A stretch of DNA of 64,000 nt from Hyphomicrobiales bacterium (GTDB lineage Bacteria > Pseudomonadota > Alphaproteobacteria > Rhizobiales > Rhizobiaceae). The notes below the pieces were generated by a model, which made no database searches, was not told where the DNA came from, and saw only the letters and a list, made by a program, of their open reading frames with translations. The DNA is taken from NCBI GenBank assembly GCA_900471605.1, contig UCEY01000016.1, positions 248,001 through 312,000 on the forward strand, read 5' to 3'. The translations under genes and the position numbers were made by a program. Below, in pieces: positions 43,545 to 53,211 of this stretch. Positions within the stretch are counted from its first letter, which is position 1. Each line of letters opens with the position of its first letter.

Positions 43545-44944
43545 CATCGATAAAAGACTGGCGCTTCCTGCAGCAACCGGGCCATCAAAAAGCCCTGCGC
43601 GGCGACGCCGTTCCGGCTGCCCTTCCCACCCTCGCTTCAGCCATTCCGCTTGCCCCCGGCGACCTCATTCTGCCCATGCCGGTGAACGCTCATGACCACG
43701 GCTATGGCATCCGCACACTGGATTTCGGCAGTCTCGACGACGCGCTGGAGGCCTGGATCCCGACGATGCGGCTGCGGCCCCGCACCGAGGCCTATCTCGA
43801 AGCCCTCGTCGCCTTCGGACGCCTCGCGAAGACCGGCGTTGCCGCGACCATCCACTGCCATAATTCGCTCAATGCAGCCCGCCTGGTCGAAGAAGCGCTG
43901 GAAGTGATCCGCGCGGCAAAGGATGTCGGCATCCGGCTCGGCCTCTCCTGCCCGCTCCTCGACCACGACGCCTGGGCCTATGATGGCGGACCGGAAAGGC
44001 TGAAGCCGTTCCTGAGCGCGGCGGACTGGGAAGCCCTTTCCCCGCTCGCCCCGCGCTACGCGCCTTTCCGGGAACAGCTCGCCGCCGCCGACGCAGTCGC
44101 CGCCGCGAATACCAATCCGCTTGTCGATGTCCAATACGGTCCGATAGGCCCGCAATGGTGCTCCAACGCGCTCCTCGAAGCGATCGCCGATGCCTCCGCC
44201 ACGAACGACCGCCGCATCCACATGCACCTGCTTGAAAGCCCACGGCAGAGGGCCTGGCTGGACCGGCGCTTTCCGCAGGGCATCGTCCGTTATCTCGACG
44301 AGATCGGCTTCCTCTCGCCCCGGCTGGCGGTTGCCCATGGCGTGCAACTGCGGCCCGACGAATACGAATTGCTGGCCGAACGCGGTGTCCAGCTCGTCTC
44401 CAACCCATCCGCCAACCTGCGCCTTCGCTCGGGCATCGCCCCGCTGGCGGCTGCCGTCAAACGCGGCCTGCGCTTCGGCATCGGGCTCGACGGCAGCGCC
44501 TTCGACGACGACCAGGATCTCTGGCGCGAAATGCGGCTCCTCTATCTTCTGCATGGCGGCCGCGAACTCGAACGGAGCTTTACGGCAGCCGACATTTTCG
44601 ACGCCGCGATCCGCACCGGAGCCGCCGTTATCAACGCGCCGCTCGGAGAGGATTTCACGGTCATCGACTACGAAGCCCTGCTCGCCGACAGCGTCTTCGA
44701 CGATCTCGACGAGGCCGAAGTGCTGTTGAACCGCATGTCGGCCGCCCATGCCAAGGCGACCTATGTCGCCGGTCGCCCGGTGATGCGGGACGGCGAGCTT
44801 CTCAACGTCGATTTTGACGCCGCCCGCAAGGAACTGCTGGCGCAGGCCAGAGCCGATCTGCCTCGCCTCACCATCGAGCGGGAACGATGCGGCAAGCTGA
44901 TTGCCGCGACCCGCGCCTACTATGAAAGCTGGGCAGATAATTAA
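43541..44944 (+). CDS. Amidohydrolase (cytosine deaminase/TRZ-ATZ-like)
   Basis: A 467-residue metal-dependent hydrolase starting at a GTG that overlaps the LysR stop. Metal ligands are H51 and H53 in NAHDHGYG, with IHMHLLES, VAHGVQL and GIGLDGSAFDDD supplying the later His and Asp of the amidohydrolase fold. The substrate is probably an amide, cyclic amide or deaminable heterocycle; with the NitT/TauT-type importer this suggests a nitrogen-containing compound. Confidence 0.83.
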   Translation: MTSIKDWRFLQQPGHQKALRGDAVPAALPTLASAIPLAPGDLILPMPVNAHDHGYGIRTLDFGSLDDALEAWIPTMRLRPRTEAYLEALVAFGRLAKTGVAATIHCHNSLNAARLVEEALEVIRAAKDVGIRLGLSCPLLDHDAWAYDGGPERLKPFLSAADWEALSPLAPRYAPFREQLAAADAVAAANTNPLVDVQYGPIGPQWCSNALLEAIADASATNDRRIHMHLLESPRQRAWLDRRFPQGIVRYLDEIGFLSPRLAVAHGVQLRPDEYELLAERGVQLVSNPSANLRLRSGIAPLAAAVKRGLRFGIGLDGSAFDDDQDLWREMRLLYLLHGGRELERSFTAADIFDAAIRTGAAVINAPLGEDFTVIDYEALLADSVFDDLDEAEVLLNRMSAAHAKATYVAGRPVMRDGELLNVDFDAARKELLAQARADLPRLTIERERCGKLIAATRAYYESWADN

Positions 44945-45279
44945 TGGGCCGGCTCGCGCATGGGCATGGCTGTCACCACCGGGTGATCGACATTTCGCGT
45001 CCGGCTCTTGTCCCAGCCGCCCGGAGATCCCAAACCGGTGACCTCGGGGCCGAAATAGTCCCGGTTCACCGGAACGAAGGCCATCTGCGCCTCGCTCGCT
45101 TCCTCGTCATAGGCGATGGCATCGACCGGACAGATGGAAAGACAGAGACCGCAATTGATGCACTCGTCCGGATGGATATAGAACATCCTGCCGCCCTCAT
45201 AGATGCAGTCGACGGGACAGGCCGCGGTACAGGCGCCGTCCTTAACGTCGATACAAGGTTCGGTGATGATGTAGGCCAT
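44941..45279 (-). CDS. Ferredoxin with two Fe-S clusters (FdxA-like)
   Basis: A 112-residue seven- or eight-iron ferredoxin. The first cluster ligands are in PCIDVKDGACTAACPVDCIY and the second in CINCGLCLSICPVDAI; the C-terminal ~45 residues form the extension usual in FdxA-type proteins. It ends 4 bp inside the convergent amidohydrolase gene. It may donate electrons to a monooxygenase or dehydrogenase; no partner is adjacent. Confidence 0.88.
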   Translation of the reverse strand: MAYIITEPCIDVKDGACTAACPVDCIYEGGRMFYIHPDECINCGLCLSICPVDAIAYDEEASEAQMAFVPVNRDYFGPEVTGLGSPGGWDKSRTRNVDHPVVTAMPMREPAH

Positions 45280-45474
45280 CGGATCGTTCGCCTCTCATTG
45301 CCTTTGGCGCACTATCCCAAACCTCAGCGTTGCTGAAAAGAAGCATATTTCGCAGCAAGCATTCGAATTTAGGCAACACCCCGATTGCGTTCATTTCCTA
45401 TTCGCGCTTCCTTGCCCTGATGGCTTTCCCTACAATCACGCTTGTCCTCCGCGAATCCTGGAAATGAGGTTTTC

Positions 45475-47277
45475 ATGCCCGCCCTCACCCGCTTCTCCGT
45501 CCAGCCCCTTTCGACCATGACCCGCCGCCTGGCGGATGTCGCCTCCGCCCGCCACGATCCGGATCTCGTCATTCAGGGCGCACGCGTGCTCTCCACCTAT
45601 TCGGAACGCATTCTCGACGGTCGCGAAGTCTGGATCTCGGGCGGCCGCATCGCAGGCGTGAAGCCTGCCAGCAGCTACCGGAATGGCTCGGCAAAACTCT
45701 ATGACGCCAAGGGCGGGATCATTGCCCCCGGCCTCGTCGATCCGCACATCCACATCGAATCCTCGATGGTGACGGCCTGCGCCTATGCCGAGGCCGCACT
45801 TCTCAACGGCACCACGACGATCTTCTGCGACAGCCACGAGATCGGCAACGTCATGGACGTGGCAGGCGTCGAGGCGATGCTCGAAGACGCACGCCAGGCG
45901 CCGCTGTCGATCTTCCTGACCGTCCCGAGCACCGTGCCGGCAACGTCGCCGGAGCTCGAAACCGCCGGTGGCGACCTGACGCCCGCCAAGATCGCCGCTT
46001 TGTTCGACAAATGGCCGGAAGCCGTGGCGCTCGGCGAAAAGATGGACTTCGTGCCGGTCGCCATGGGCGACGAACGCAGCCATGCGATCCTCGCCGCAGC
46101 CCTGCAGCGCGGCCGGCCGGTCTCGGGCCACGTCTATGGCCGGGAGTTCGTCGCGGCCTATGCCGCTTCCGGCGTCACCGATACCCACGAGGCGATCGAT
46201 CGCGACATCGCCGACGACCTGCTCGAGGCCGGCGTCTGGCTCTTCCTGCGCGGCGGACCGCCGACGACGCCGTGGCATTCCCTGCCGCATGCGATCAAGA
46301 CGATCACCGAACTCGGCGCCTCGCACAAGCGCGTTGCCGTCTGCACCGACGACCGCGATGCCGAGGACCTGCTCGCCTTCGGCCTGGACTGGGTGACACG
46401 CGAAGCCATCAAGGCCGGCATGACGCCGGAACAGGCCTGGGCGATGGGCTCGCTGCACGGCGCGACCCGTTTCGGCATGGAGGGCGAGATCGGCGGCATG
46501 GGCGGCGGCCGCCGTGCCGATCTGGTGCTTCTGTCCGACGATCTGAAACCGGTCAGCACCTGGTATGGCGGCGAACTGGTGGTCGACAATCGCAAGATCA
46601 CGCCGGTCCTTGATGAAGCCCTGTCGAAACCCTATCGTTATCCCGAGGCCGCCTATCACACCGTCAAGCTGCCGAAAAACCTCAAGCTGACGCCCGACCT
46701 TCCCATCGACACCGTCACCGCCCATACGATCCGCACGGAGCTTCCCGGCATCACGCTCGGCCACGTCACGGTGACGCTCGAACCCGCCAACGACTGGCAG
46801 GCCCATTTCGACCGTCATGACCTCTGCTTCGTCACCGTCGTCGAGCGGCATGGCAAATCGTCCGGCAACGTCGCGCACGGGCTGCTGAACGGTTTCGGCC
46901 TGAAAAAGGGCGCGGTCGCCTCCTCGGTCGGCCATGACAGCCACAACATCATCGTTGCCGGCACCAACGAGGCGGACATGCAGGTGGCGCTTGACGCAAT
47001 CGAGGAAACGCAGGGTGGCGTCTGCGTCGTGATGGACGGCAAGGTCACGGCCATGGTGCCGTTGCCGATCGCCGGCCTGCTCTCCGACAAGCGCGTCCAC
47101 GACGTCGCCGAAGAGGTGAAGGCTCTGAAGCTGGAATGGGAAAAGGCCGGCTGCACCATCGCCTATATGGGCTTCAACCTCATCCCGCTGTCGGTCATTC
47201 CGGAAATCCGTATCACCGACAAGGGACTTGTGCTGGTGCCGGAAATGGTGATCTCGCCGCTCTTCGAAAAAGCCTGA
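45475..47277 (+). CDS. ade: Adenine deaminase
   Basis: A 600-residue amidohydrolase of the adenine deaminase family (adenine to hypoxanthine plus ammonia). Metal and catalytic motifs are [39 protein letters not shown] and [27 protein letters not shown] and [19 protein letters not shown] belong to the C-terminal Ade domain. ATG at 45475 has GGAAATGAGG upstream; a TTG at 45442 is less likely. It fits the nitrogen-compound theme of the neighbourhood. Confidence 0.9.
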   Translation: MPALTRFSVQPLSTMTRRLADVASARHDPDLVIQGARVLSTYSERILDGREVWISGGRIAGVKPASSYRNGSAKLYDAKGGIIAPGLVDPHIHIESSMVTACAYAEAALLNGTTTIFCDSHEIGNVMDVAGVEAMLEDARQAPLSIFLTVPSTVPATSPELETAGGDLTPAKIAALFDKWPEAVALGEKMDFVPVAMGDERSHAILAAALQRGRPVSGHVYGREFVAAYAASGVTDTHEAIDRDIADDLLEAGVWLFLRGGPPTTPWHSLPHAIKTITELGASHKRVAVCTDDRDAEDLLAFGLDWVTREAIKAGMTPEQAWAMGSLHGATRFGMEGEIGGMGGGRRADLVLLSDDLKPVSTWYGGELVVDNRKITPVLDEALSKPYRYPEAAYHTVKLPKNLKLTPDLPIDTVTAHTIRTELPGITLGHVTVTLEPANDWQAHFDRHDLCFVTVVERHGKSSGNVAHGLLNGFGLKKGAVASSVGHDSHNIIVAGTNEADMQVALDAIEETQGGVCVVMDGKVTAMVPLPIAGLLSDKRVHDVAEEVKALKLEWEKAGCTIAYMGFNLIPLSVIPEIRITDKGLVLVPEMVISPLFEKA

Positions 47278-47289
47278 GCGGCAACGGGA

Positions 47290-48687
47290 TCAATCGGCGA
47301 GCTCGGCGAGGATGCGCACCCAGGAGCGGATCCCCTTGTGGAAGCTCGACAGGTCGTATTTCTCGTTCGGGCTGTGAACGCGGTTGTCGAAACGGGCGAA
47401 GCCGACCAGCAGGGCATCGCAACCGAGCCGGCGCTTGAACTCTCCGATGATCGGGATCGAGCCCCCGGTTCCGGCAAGCGCGGCCTCACATTCCCATTCT
47501 GTGGAAAGCGCCGCCAGCGTCTTGGTCAGGAACGGGCTCTCGATCGGCATCACGGTCGCCGGCGCAAGGCCGAAATCCTTGAAGGTCACCGAGCAGTCGG
47601 CCGGAATCCGCGCCTCGACATGCGCCTTGAAGGCATCGCGGATCTTCTCCGGCACCTGGCCCTCGACCAGCCGGAACGAGATCTTGGCGGTCGCCTTGGC
47701 CGGAATGACCGTCTTGAACCCCTCGCCCGTATATCCACCGCTCATGCCGTTGATCTCGCAGCTCGGACGCGCCCAGACCTGTTCGAGGATCGACCGGCCC
47801 GCTTCGCCCGCCGGAATATTCAGCCCGATATCGGCAAGGAAACCCTTCTCGTCGAACGGCAGCCGCTGCCACTGTGCCTTGATCGCCTCCGGCAGCTCCT
47901 TCACGCCGTCGTAAAACCCTTCGACGGCGACGCCGCCATCTGGCGTCCTGAGACTCGCGACGACATCCGACAGCACCTGCAACGCGTTGCGGGCGGCATT
48001 GCCGAACATGCCGGAATGCAGGTCCCGGTCGGCGCAGGATATCTCGATCTCGGTGCTGTAGAGCCCGCGCAGCATGGTGGTGACGGCCGGCGTTTCGCGG
48101 TCCCACATGTCGGTGTCGCAGACATAGACCATGTCGGCCTTCAGCTCTTCGGCGGTCGCGTCGAGGAATGGCGCAAGGCTTGGGCTGCCCGCCTCCTCCT
48201 CGCCTTCGAAAAGAATGCTGACCTGCACCGGCAGCTTTCCGGTCACGGCCTTCCAGGCGCGGCAGGCCTCGACAAAGGTCATCATCTGGCCCTTGTCGTC
48301 CGAAGCGCCGCGCGCAACGATCGCGGTATCGCCGTTGGGCAGCGGTTCCAGCCGCGGCTCGAACGGGTCGCTCACCCATAGCGCCAGCGGATCGACAGGC
48401 TGGACGTCATAATGGCCATAGAACAGCAGATGCGGCCCGGCCGCATCCTTCTGGTGCGCAACGACCATCGGATGCCCCGTCGTCGGCCGGACGGACGCGT
48501 CGAAACCGATCGAGGCAAGGTCGCGGCTCAGCCACTCGGCAGCAGCCTTGCACTGCTCGCGATAATCGGGATCGGTGGAGATGCTCGGAATGCGGATCAA
48601 ATCGAAGAGGCGAGCGAGGCTCTTGTCGATATCGGCATCGACGAGAGCCAGCACGGCGTCGATCTGGTCCCTGGATAGTCTCGGCAT
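47290..48687 (-). CDS. M20-family metallopeptidase (dipeptidase/ArgE-DapE-like)
   Basis: A 465-residue M20 peptidase. LLFYGHYDVQPVDPL contains the metal His and catalytic Asp, GASDDKGQM the bridging Asp, ILFEGEEEAGSP the catalytic and metal Glu, and SGMFGNAARNAL the dimerisation-lid region. Sequence style (GHYDVQP, GASDDKGQ) matches the carnosinase-like/YgeY branch rather than ArgE proper. Convergent with ade. Confidence 0.9.
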   Translation of the reverse strand: MPRLSRDQIDAVLALVDADIDKSLARLFDLIRIPSISTDPDYREQCKAAAEWLSRDLASIGFDASVRPTTGHPMVVAHQKDAAGPHLLFYGHYDVQPVDPLALWVSDPFEPRLEPLPNGDTAIVARGASDDKGQMMTFVEACRAWKAVTGKLPVQVSILFEGEEEAGSPSLAPFLDATAEELKADMVYVCDTDMWDRETPAVTTMLRGLYSTEIEISCADRDLHSGMFGNAARNALQVLSDVVASLRTPDGGVAVEGFYDGVKELPEAIKAQWQRLPFDEKGFLADIGLNIPAGEAGRSILEQVWARPSCEINGMSGGYTGEGFKTVIPAKATAKISFRLVEGQVPEKIRDAFKAHVEARIPADCSVTFKDFGLAPATVMPIESPFLTKTLAALSTEWECEAALAGTGGSIPIIGEFKRRLGCDALLVGFARFDNRVHSPNEKYDLSSFHKGIRSWVRILAELAD

Positions 48688-48777
48688 CTTGCACTCCTTG
48701 TCCGTTCGTCATTTCGGATCAAGGATGTAGCACTGTTTTCAGTGGCTCAGGAAGCACCAGGACGCCGCCGGCCACCC

Positions 48778-49635
48778 TTAATTTGAGGACCGGAAATCGA
48801 GTCCGATATCCAGCGTCGGCGCGCTGTGAGTGATCCATCCCACGGAGAGGAGGTCCACACCCGAAGCGGCGACAGTCGCAGCGGTCGCCGGCGTGATCCC
48901 GCCCGAGGCTTCGGTGATCGCCCGGCCACCGACGATGCCGACCGCCTCGCGAAGCTCACCCGGCGTCATGTTGTCGAGCAGCACCGCATCGACGCCGACC
49001 TGCATGGCTTCGTGAAGCTGGGCGAGCGTATCCACCTCTACCTCGATTTTCACCATGTGCCCGACGCCCGACCGGGCGCGGCGGATGGCTTCCGCGATGC
49101 CGCCCGCGATCGCCACGTGATTGTCCTTGATCAGCACCGCGTCATAGAGCGCGAAGCGATGATTCATGCCGCCGCCGGCACGTACCGCATGTTTTTCCAG
49201 CGCCCTCAGTCCCGGCGTCGTCTTGCGGGTGCAGACGACCGAGGCCTTGGTGCCTTCGATCGCCGTAACGATGCCGGCCGTGACGCTGGCGATGCCGGAG
49301 AGATGGCCGAGGAAGTTGAGCGCGGTGCGTTCGCCGGTCAGAAGCCCGCGCGAGGGGCCCTCGATCGTCGCGATCACGTCACCCGGCTTCACGGCCCCGC
49401 CGTCCTCGATATGACGCGTCATGACGATTTTCGGATCGACGAGCTGGAAGGCGAGTTCCGCCGCATCGAGGCCGGCGATGACACCCGGCTTGCGCGCCGC
49501 CATGACGACGGTCGAGCGATGATCGGCTGGAATGACGGCCGTCGAGGTCACGTCTCCGGCAAGGCCGAGATCCTCCAGAAGGGCTGCGCGCACGGGCGGT
49601 TCGACGAGAAGTCGCGGAAGGGCGGCAAGGGTCAT
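48778..49635 (-). CDS. nadC: Nicotinate-nucleotide pyrophosphorylase (carboxylating)
   Basis: A 285-residue quinolinate phosphoribosyltransferase that converts quinolinate and PRPP to nicotinate mononucleotide. Signatures are CTRKTTPGLRALEKHAVRAG, GMNHRFALYDAVLIKDNH, IEVEVDTL and ITEASGGI. The ATG at 49635 is right behind the nadB stop. Last gene of the nadABC operon. Confidence 0.95.
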   Translation of the reverse strand: MTLAALPRLLVEPPVRAALLEDLGLAGDVTSTAVIPADHRSTVVMAARKPGVIAGLDAAELAFQLVDPKIVMTRHIEDGGAVKPGDVIATIEGPSRGLLTGERTALNFLGHLSGIASVTAGIVTAIEGTKASVVCTRKTTPGLRALEKHAVRAGGGMNHRFALYDAVLIKDNHVAIAGGIAEAIRRARSGVGHMVKIEVEVDTLAQLHEAMQVGVDAVLLDNMTPGELREAVGIVGGRAITEASGGITPATAATVAASGVDLLSVGWITHSAPTLDIGLDFRSSN

Positions 49636-49636
49636 G

Positions 49637-51178
49637 TCAGGCACTCCGGGCAAGGGGATGGGAGGCAGTCCCGCGGGCAATTTCCAGCGCATCGGCGAAG
49701 CACATCCGCCGCCGCTCCGCATAGACGAGCTTCAACGGAAAATCGGTGCGCGCATGCGCGCCACGGGATTCCTTCCGAAGCGATGCAAATACCGCGATCA
49801 ACAATGCGACGATCGCCGGATCGGCCGCCGCCCCTTCGCTCTCGACGAGCGGCAACAGGCTGGCAATCGCGCCGTGGATTGCGCCGGCATTTCTCAGAAC
49901 GCCGAGATGCCGCGACACGATCGGCCGCACGGCGGAAATATCCGCCGGCACCGGCAGTTCGGCGTCGGCGACCCGATGCACTATTGGGGCGGATGTGGCG
50001 GAAAGGTCCTGCGCGGCCCGCATGCCCATGACCGCGGCTTCGAGCAGCGAGTTGCTGGCCAGTCGGTTGGCGCCGTGGAGACCGGTCGAGGCTGCCTCCC
50101 CGACCACCCAGAGGCCGGACAGGGAACTGCGGCCGTTCTCATCCGTCGCCACGCCGCCCATGTGATAATGAACGGCGGGACGAACCGGGATGAGCTCGGA
50201 ATTGGGATCGACGCGCGCCTCCCGGCAAAGTGCGTCGATCGACGGGAACCTCCTGGAGAAACCGCTTCCGAGCGCCGGTCGCGCATCGAGGAAGACACGC
50301 CCGCCCCGGGCGATCTCGGCGCTGATCGCCCGCGCCACGATGTCCCGCGGAGCAAGTTCCGCACCCGGTTCGCGGGCCAGAAAACGCTCGCCCTTCTCGT
50401 TCACAAGCACCGCCCCCTCCCCGCGCACGGCCTCGCTGACCAATGCCAGCGGCCGTCGCGGCGAATCGAGCGCCGTTGGATGGAACTGCACGAATTCCAT
50501 ATCCGCAAGCATCGCGCCGGCGCGCGCGGCAAGCATAACGCCCTGGCCGAAATTGCCGGTGGGATTGGTGGTCGCATCATAGAGCCCGCCGACGCCGCCG
50601 GTCGCAAGAACCACGCGCGAAGTCGGCAGGATGGCCGTGCCCTTGGCCGTCGCGCAAAGCAGGCCGGATACCGCATCGCCATTCATCAGAAGCCGACGAA
50701 CCTCGACGCCATCAAGCACGGTGATCGACGGGGTTGTGGAAACGGCCTCGACCAGAGCCCGGACGATCGCCGCACCCGAGCCGTCACCCGCCACATGAAC
50801 GATGCGGCGGCGTGAATGGGCGGCTTCGAGGCCGAGCGAAAGCGAGCCGTCTGCGGCACGGTCGAAACGCACGCCGAACCTTTCCAGGATGGCGATGGCG
50901 TTCGGGGCTTCCCTCAGGATCGAAGCTGCAACCGCCGCGTCGCAAAGTCCGTCGCCGGCTGCGAGCGTATCGGCCAGATGCAGGTCCGCGCTGTCGTCGG
51001 CGCCGAGGCTCGCGGCGATGCCGCCCTGCGCCCAGGCGCTCGAAGTTTCCGCACCCAGCGCCGCGCGGGTGATCAGGACGACGGGCTCCGGCGCCAAGGT
51101 CAGCGCCGTCACCAGCCCCGCCAGACCGCTGCCGACAATCGCGACACGGCCGGCGAGATGGTCGAGGATCTCGGTCAT
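49637..51178 (-). CDS. nadB: L-aspartate oxidase
   Basis: A 513-residue FAD enzyme oxidising L-aspartate to iminoaspartate for quinolinate synthesis. FAD site [56 protein letters not shown] and [16 protein letters not shown] are family blocks. The start overlaps the nadA stop; an in-frame extension to 51565 lies inside nadA and is not used. Confidence 0.95.
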   Translation of the reverse strand: MTEILDHLAGRVAIVGSGLAGLVTALTLAPEPVVLITRAALGAETSSAWAQGGIAASLGADDSADLHLADTLAAGDGLCDAAVAASILREAPNAIAILERFGVRFDRAADGSLSLGLEAAHSRRRIVHVAGDGSGAAIVRALVEAVSTTPSITVLDGVEVRRLLMNGDAVSGLLCATAKGTAILPTSRVVLATGGVGGLYDATTNPTGNFGQGVMLAARAGAMLADMEFVQFHPTALDSPRRPLALVSEAVRGEGAVLVNEKGERFLAREPGAELAPRDIVARAISAEIARGGRVFLDARPALGSGFSRRFPSIDALCREARVDPNSELIPVRPAVHYHMGGVATDENGRSSLSGLWVVGEAASTGLHGANRLASNSLLEAAVMGMRAAQDLSATSAPIVHRVADAELPVPADISAVRPIVSRHLGVLRNAGAIHGAIASLLPLVESEGAAADPAIVALLIAVFASLRKESRGAHARTDFPLKLVYAERRRMCFADALEIARGTASHPLARSA

Positions 51179-52146
51179 ATGGCGAGCATCCTCTCGACTG
51201 CGCGGCGGGCATCCGCGGCGATCGACGGATCGACGGTCACCTCGTGCTGGTTCTCCTCCAAGGCCTTGCGGATGTTGCCGAGCGTGATGCGCTTCATGTG
51301 CGGGCAGAGATTGCACGGCCGCACGAATTCCACGTCCGGGTGATGCACGGCGACATTGTCGCTCATCGAGCATTCGGTCAGAAGCACGACCCGAGCCGGC
51401 TTCTTGGCTCCGACATAGTCCGACATGACGGCGGTCGAACCGGCAAAATCGGCCTCGGCGACCACTTCCGGCGGACATTCCGGATGCGCCAGCACCATCA
51501 CGCCCGGATGCGCCTCGCGCAGATCGCGGACATCCTGCGCGTTGAACAACTCGTGTACTTCGCAATGGCCATGCCAGGCGATGATCTCGACATCGGTTTC
51601 GCGCGCCACGTTCTGCGCCAGATATTCGTCGGGGATCATCAGCACTTTGGGAACGCCGAGCGATTCCACCACCTGCCTGGCATTGCCGGACGTGCAGCAG
51701 ATATCGGACGCCGCCTTCACCGCCGCAGACGTATTCACATAGGTGATGATCGGCACACCCGGATGCGCCTGCCGCAGCAGGGCAATATCCGCAGGCGTGA
51801 TCGAATCAGCCAGCGAACAGCCCGCTCCCATGTCGGGGATCAGCACCGTCTTTTCCGGGTTCAGGAGTTTTGCCGTCTCCGCCATGAAGTGCACTCCGGC
51901 GAGCACGATGACATCCGCGTCCACATCGATCGCCTTGCGGGCGAGCGCCAGGCTGTCGCCGACGATATCCGCGACGCCATGGAAGATCTCCGGTGTCTGA
52001 TAGTTGTGCGCCAGGATGACGGCGTTGCGCGTTCGCTTGAGTTCGAGGATCGCTGCGACATCCGCCTCGTAGCTCATCCATTCGGCCTTGGGGATGACGC
52101 GGCTGACACGATCGTAAAGCGAGGAAACCGAAAGCGGAGAATTCAT
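51175..52146 (-). CDS. nadA: Quinolinate synthase A
   Basis: A 323-residue 4Fe-4S quinolinate synthase. Three cluster cysteines are visible in [20 protein letters not shown] and [18 protein letters not shown] is the N-terminal substrate signature. ATG at 52146 follows AAGGAG; a TTG two codons upstream is also in frame. First gene of nadABC, under the NrtR-type operator just upstream. Confidence 0.95.
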   Translation of the reverse strand: MNSPLSVSSLYDRVSRVIPKAEWMSYEADVAAILELKRTRNAVILAHNYQTPEIFHGVADIVGDSLALARKAIDVDADVIVLAGVHFMAETAKLLNPEKTVLIPDMGAGCSLADSITPADIALLRQAHPGVPIITYVNTSAAVKAASDICCTSGNARQVVESLGVPKVLMIPDEYLAQNVARETDVEIIAWHGHCEVHELFNAQDVRDLREAHPGVMVLAHPECPPEVVAEADFAGSTAVMSDYVGAKKPARVVLLTECSMSDNVAVHHPDVEFVRPCNLCPHMKRITLGNIRKALEENQHEVTVDPSIAADARRAVERMLAI

Positions 52147-52160
52147 CAGCAACTCCTTTT

Positions 52161-52213
52161 ATACTCGAAGTGAGTATATCCGGCGCAAAGAGATATTCTC
52201 GATTCGAGTTTAT
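52161..52213. promoter_or_regulatory. NrtR operators upstream of nadABC
   Basis: ATACTC-GAAGT-GAGTAT (52161-52177) is a perfect 6-bp-arm palindrome and resembles the published alphaproteobacterial NrtR consensus. A second, imperfect site, TCTCGA-T-TCGAG with flanking ATAT/TTAT, lies at 52193-52213. Both are between nadA and nrtR, as expected for repression of NAD synthesis. Confidence 0.8.
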
Positions 52214-52214
52214 G

Positions 52215-53117
52215 TCAATTGCGTGAAAGCGGAAGTTTCGAACCCGATAGCGCGCGCTCCTCAAGGACCGCGTGACGGTAGCGGAAGAGCTTGGCAGGCC
52301 GGCCGCCTGTCTCGCTGGTCGCCTCCCCGGTTTCCTCGATCAGCTCCTGCTGGTCGATCAGCCGGCGGAAATTCGGCTTGTGCAGGGTGAGCCCCGCCAG
52401 CGCCTCGACGGTGCGCTGCAATTGCGACAGCGTAAAACTCTCAGGCATCAGTTCGAACACGACCGGCCGGTATTTGATCTTGGCGCGCAGCCGCGCGATC
52501 CCTGTCGCCAGGATGCGGCGGTGATCGGCAAACATCGAGCGACCGAAATTCTTCGCGGACGGAGAGCCCGCTTCGGTCACGAGCCCCGCCTCGTACATCA
52601 GCTCGTAACGCTGCAGGCCGAGATCCTCGTTCCAGGCGGCGCCATCGAGACCGAAGGCGAAATCGACTCGGCGCTGGCGGTGTTCGCGGCGGGCGGGTTC
52701 GGCCGCCACCCAATCCTGCATCCGGCCGGTAATGCCGGCCAGAATCTCCGGCCTCCCGCCGCGATGATCCTCCCAGGGGAAATATTCGTACCAACCGTGC
52801 CAGCCGGGCTTTCCGGCACCGGGGGCTGCCTGTTCGCGAACGAGGCCGAGATAGCTGATCGAAATCGTCCGCTCCCCGGCATCCTCATGGGTGCGGTCGC
52901 GATCGGCGAACGTGTAGAGCTGCTCGAGATAGCCGAGCGGATGGCCCGTCTGGTCTCCCACCCATTCGCGGAGCCCGGCCTGCAGGCTGCGATGGCCGAG
53001 CTCGAAAGGGCCGGACGGCAGCGCATCGCCGGAGCGAACTGTCATGACGCGCGGTTCGTCGCCTGTGACGGCGGAAAGAACCGCGATCAGTTCCGCATGG
53101 GCAAGTCCGATGGTCAA
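52215..53117 (-). CDS. nrtR: Nudix-related transcriptional regulator of NAD synthesis
   Basis: A 300-residue NrtR-type regulator: an N-terminal Nudix-like domain and a C-terminal winged helix (TVEALAGLTLHKPNFRRLID, ETGGRPAKLFRYR). The Nudix box is degenerate: REWVGDQTG stands where active enzymes have REUxEExG, so hydrolysis is unlikely and an ADP-ribose sensor role fits. Start taken as TTG 53117 after CCGGAG. It lies upstream of nadABC on the same strand. Confidence 0.87.
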   Translation of the reverse strand: MTIGLAHAELIAVLSAVTGDEPRVMTVRSGDALPSGPFELGHRSLQAGLREWVGDQTGHPLGYLEQLYTFADRDRTHEDAGERTISISYLGLVREQAAPGAGKPGWHGWYEYFPWEDHRGGRPEILAGITGRMQDWVAAEPARREHRQRRVDFAFGLDGAAWNEDLGLQRYELMYEAGLVTEAGSPSAKNFGRSMFADHRRILATGIARLRAKIKYRPVVFELMPESFTLSQLQRTVEALAGLTLHKPNFRRLIDQQELIEETGEATSETGGRPAKLFRYRHAVLEERALSGSKLPLSRN

Positions 53118-53130
53118 GCAAACTCCGGGG

Positions 53131-53174
53131 CGCGTAACGTGAAAAAGTCTCCAATATGGAAGTCACGTTACGCG
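53131..53174. promoter_or_regulatory. 11-bp inverted repeat upstream of nrtR
   Basis: CGCGTAACGTG (53131-53141) and CACGTTACGCG (53164-53174) are perfect inverted arms with a 22-bp spacer; centres are 33 bp apart, about three helical turns. It is in the gap between thiY-like and nrtR genes and unlike the NrtR palindrome. Possibly an operator for another dimeric regulator. Confidence 0.5.
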
Positions 53175-53211
53175 AACCGGAACCGAAATCCAACAAGATC
53201 AGCGACTTGGC

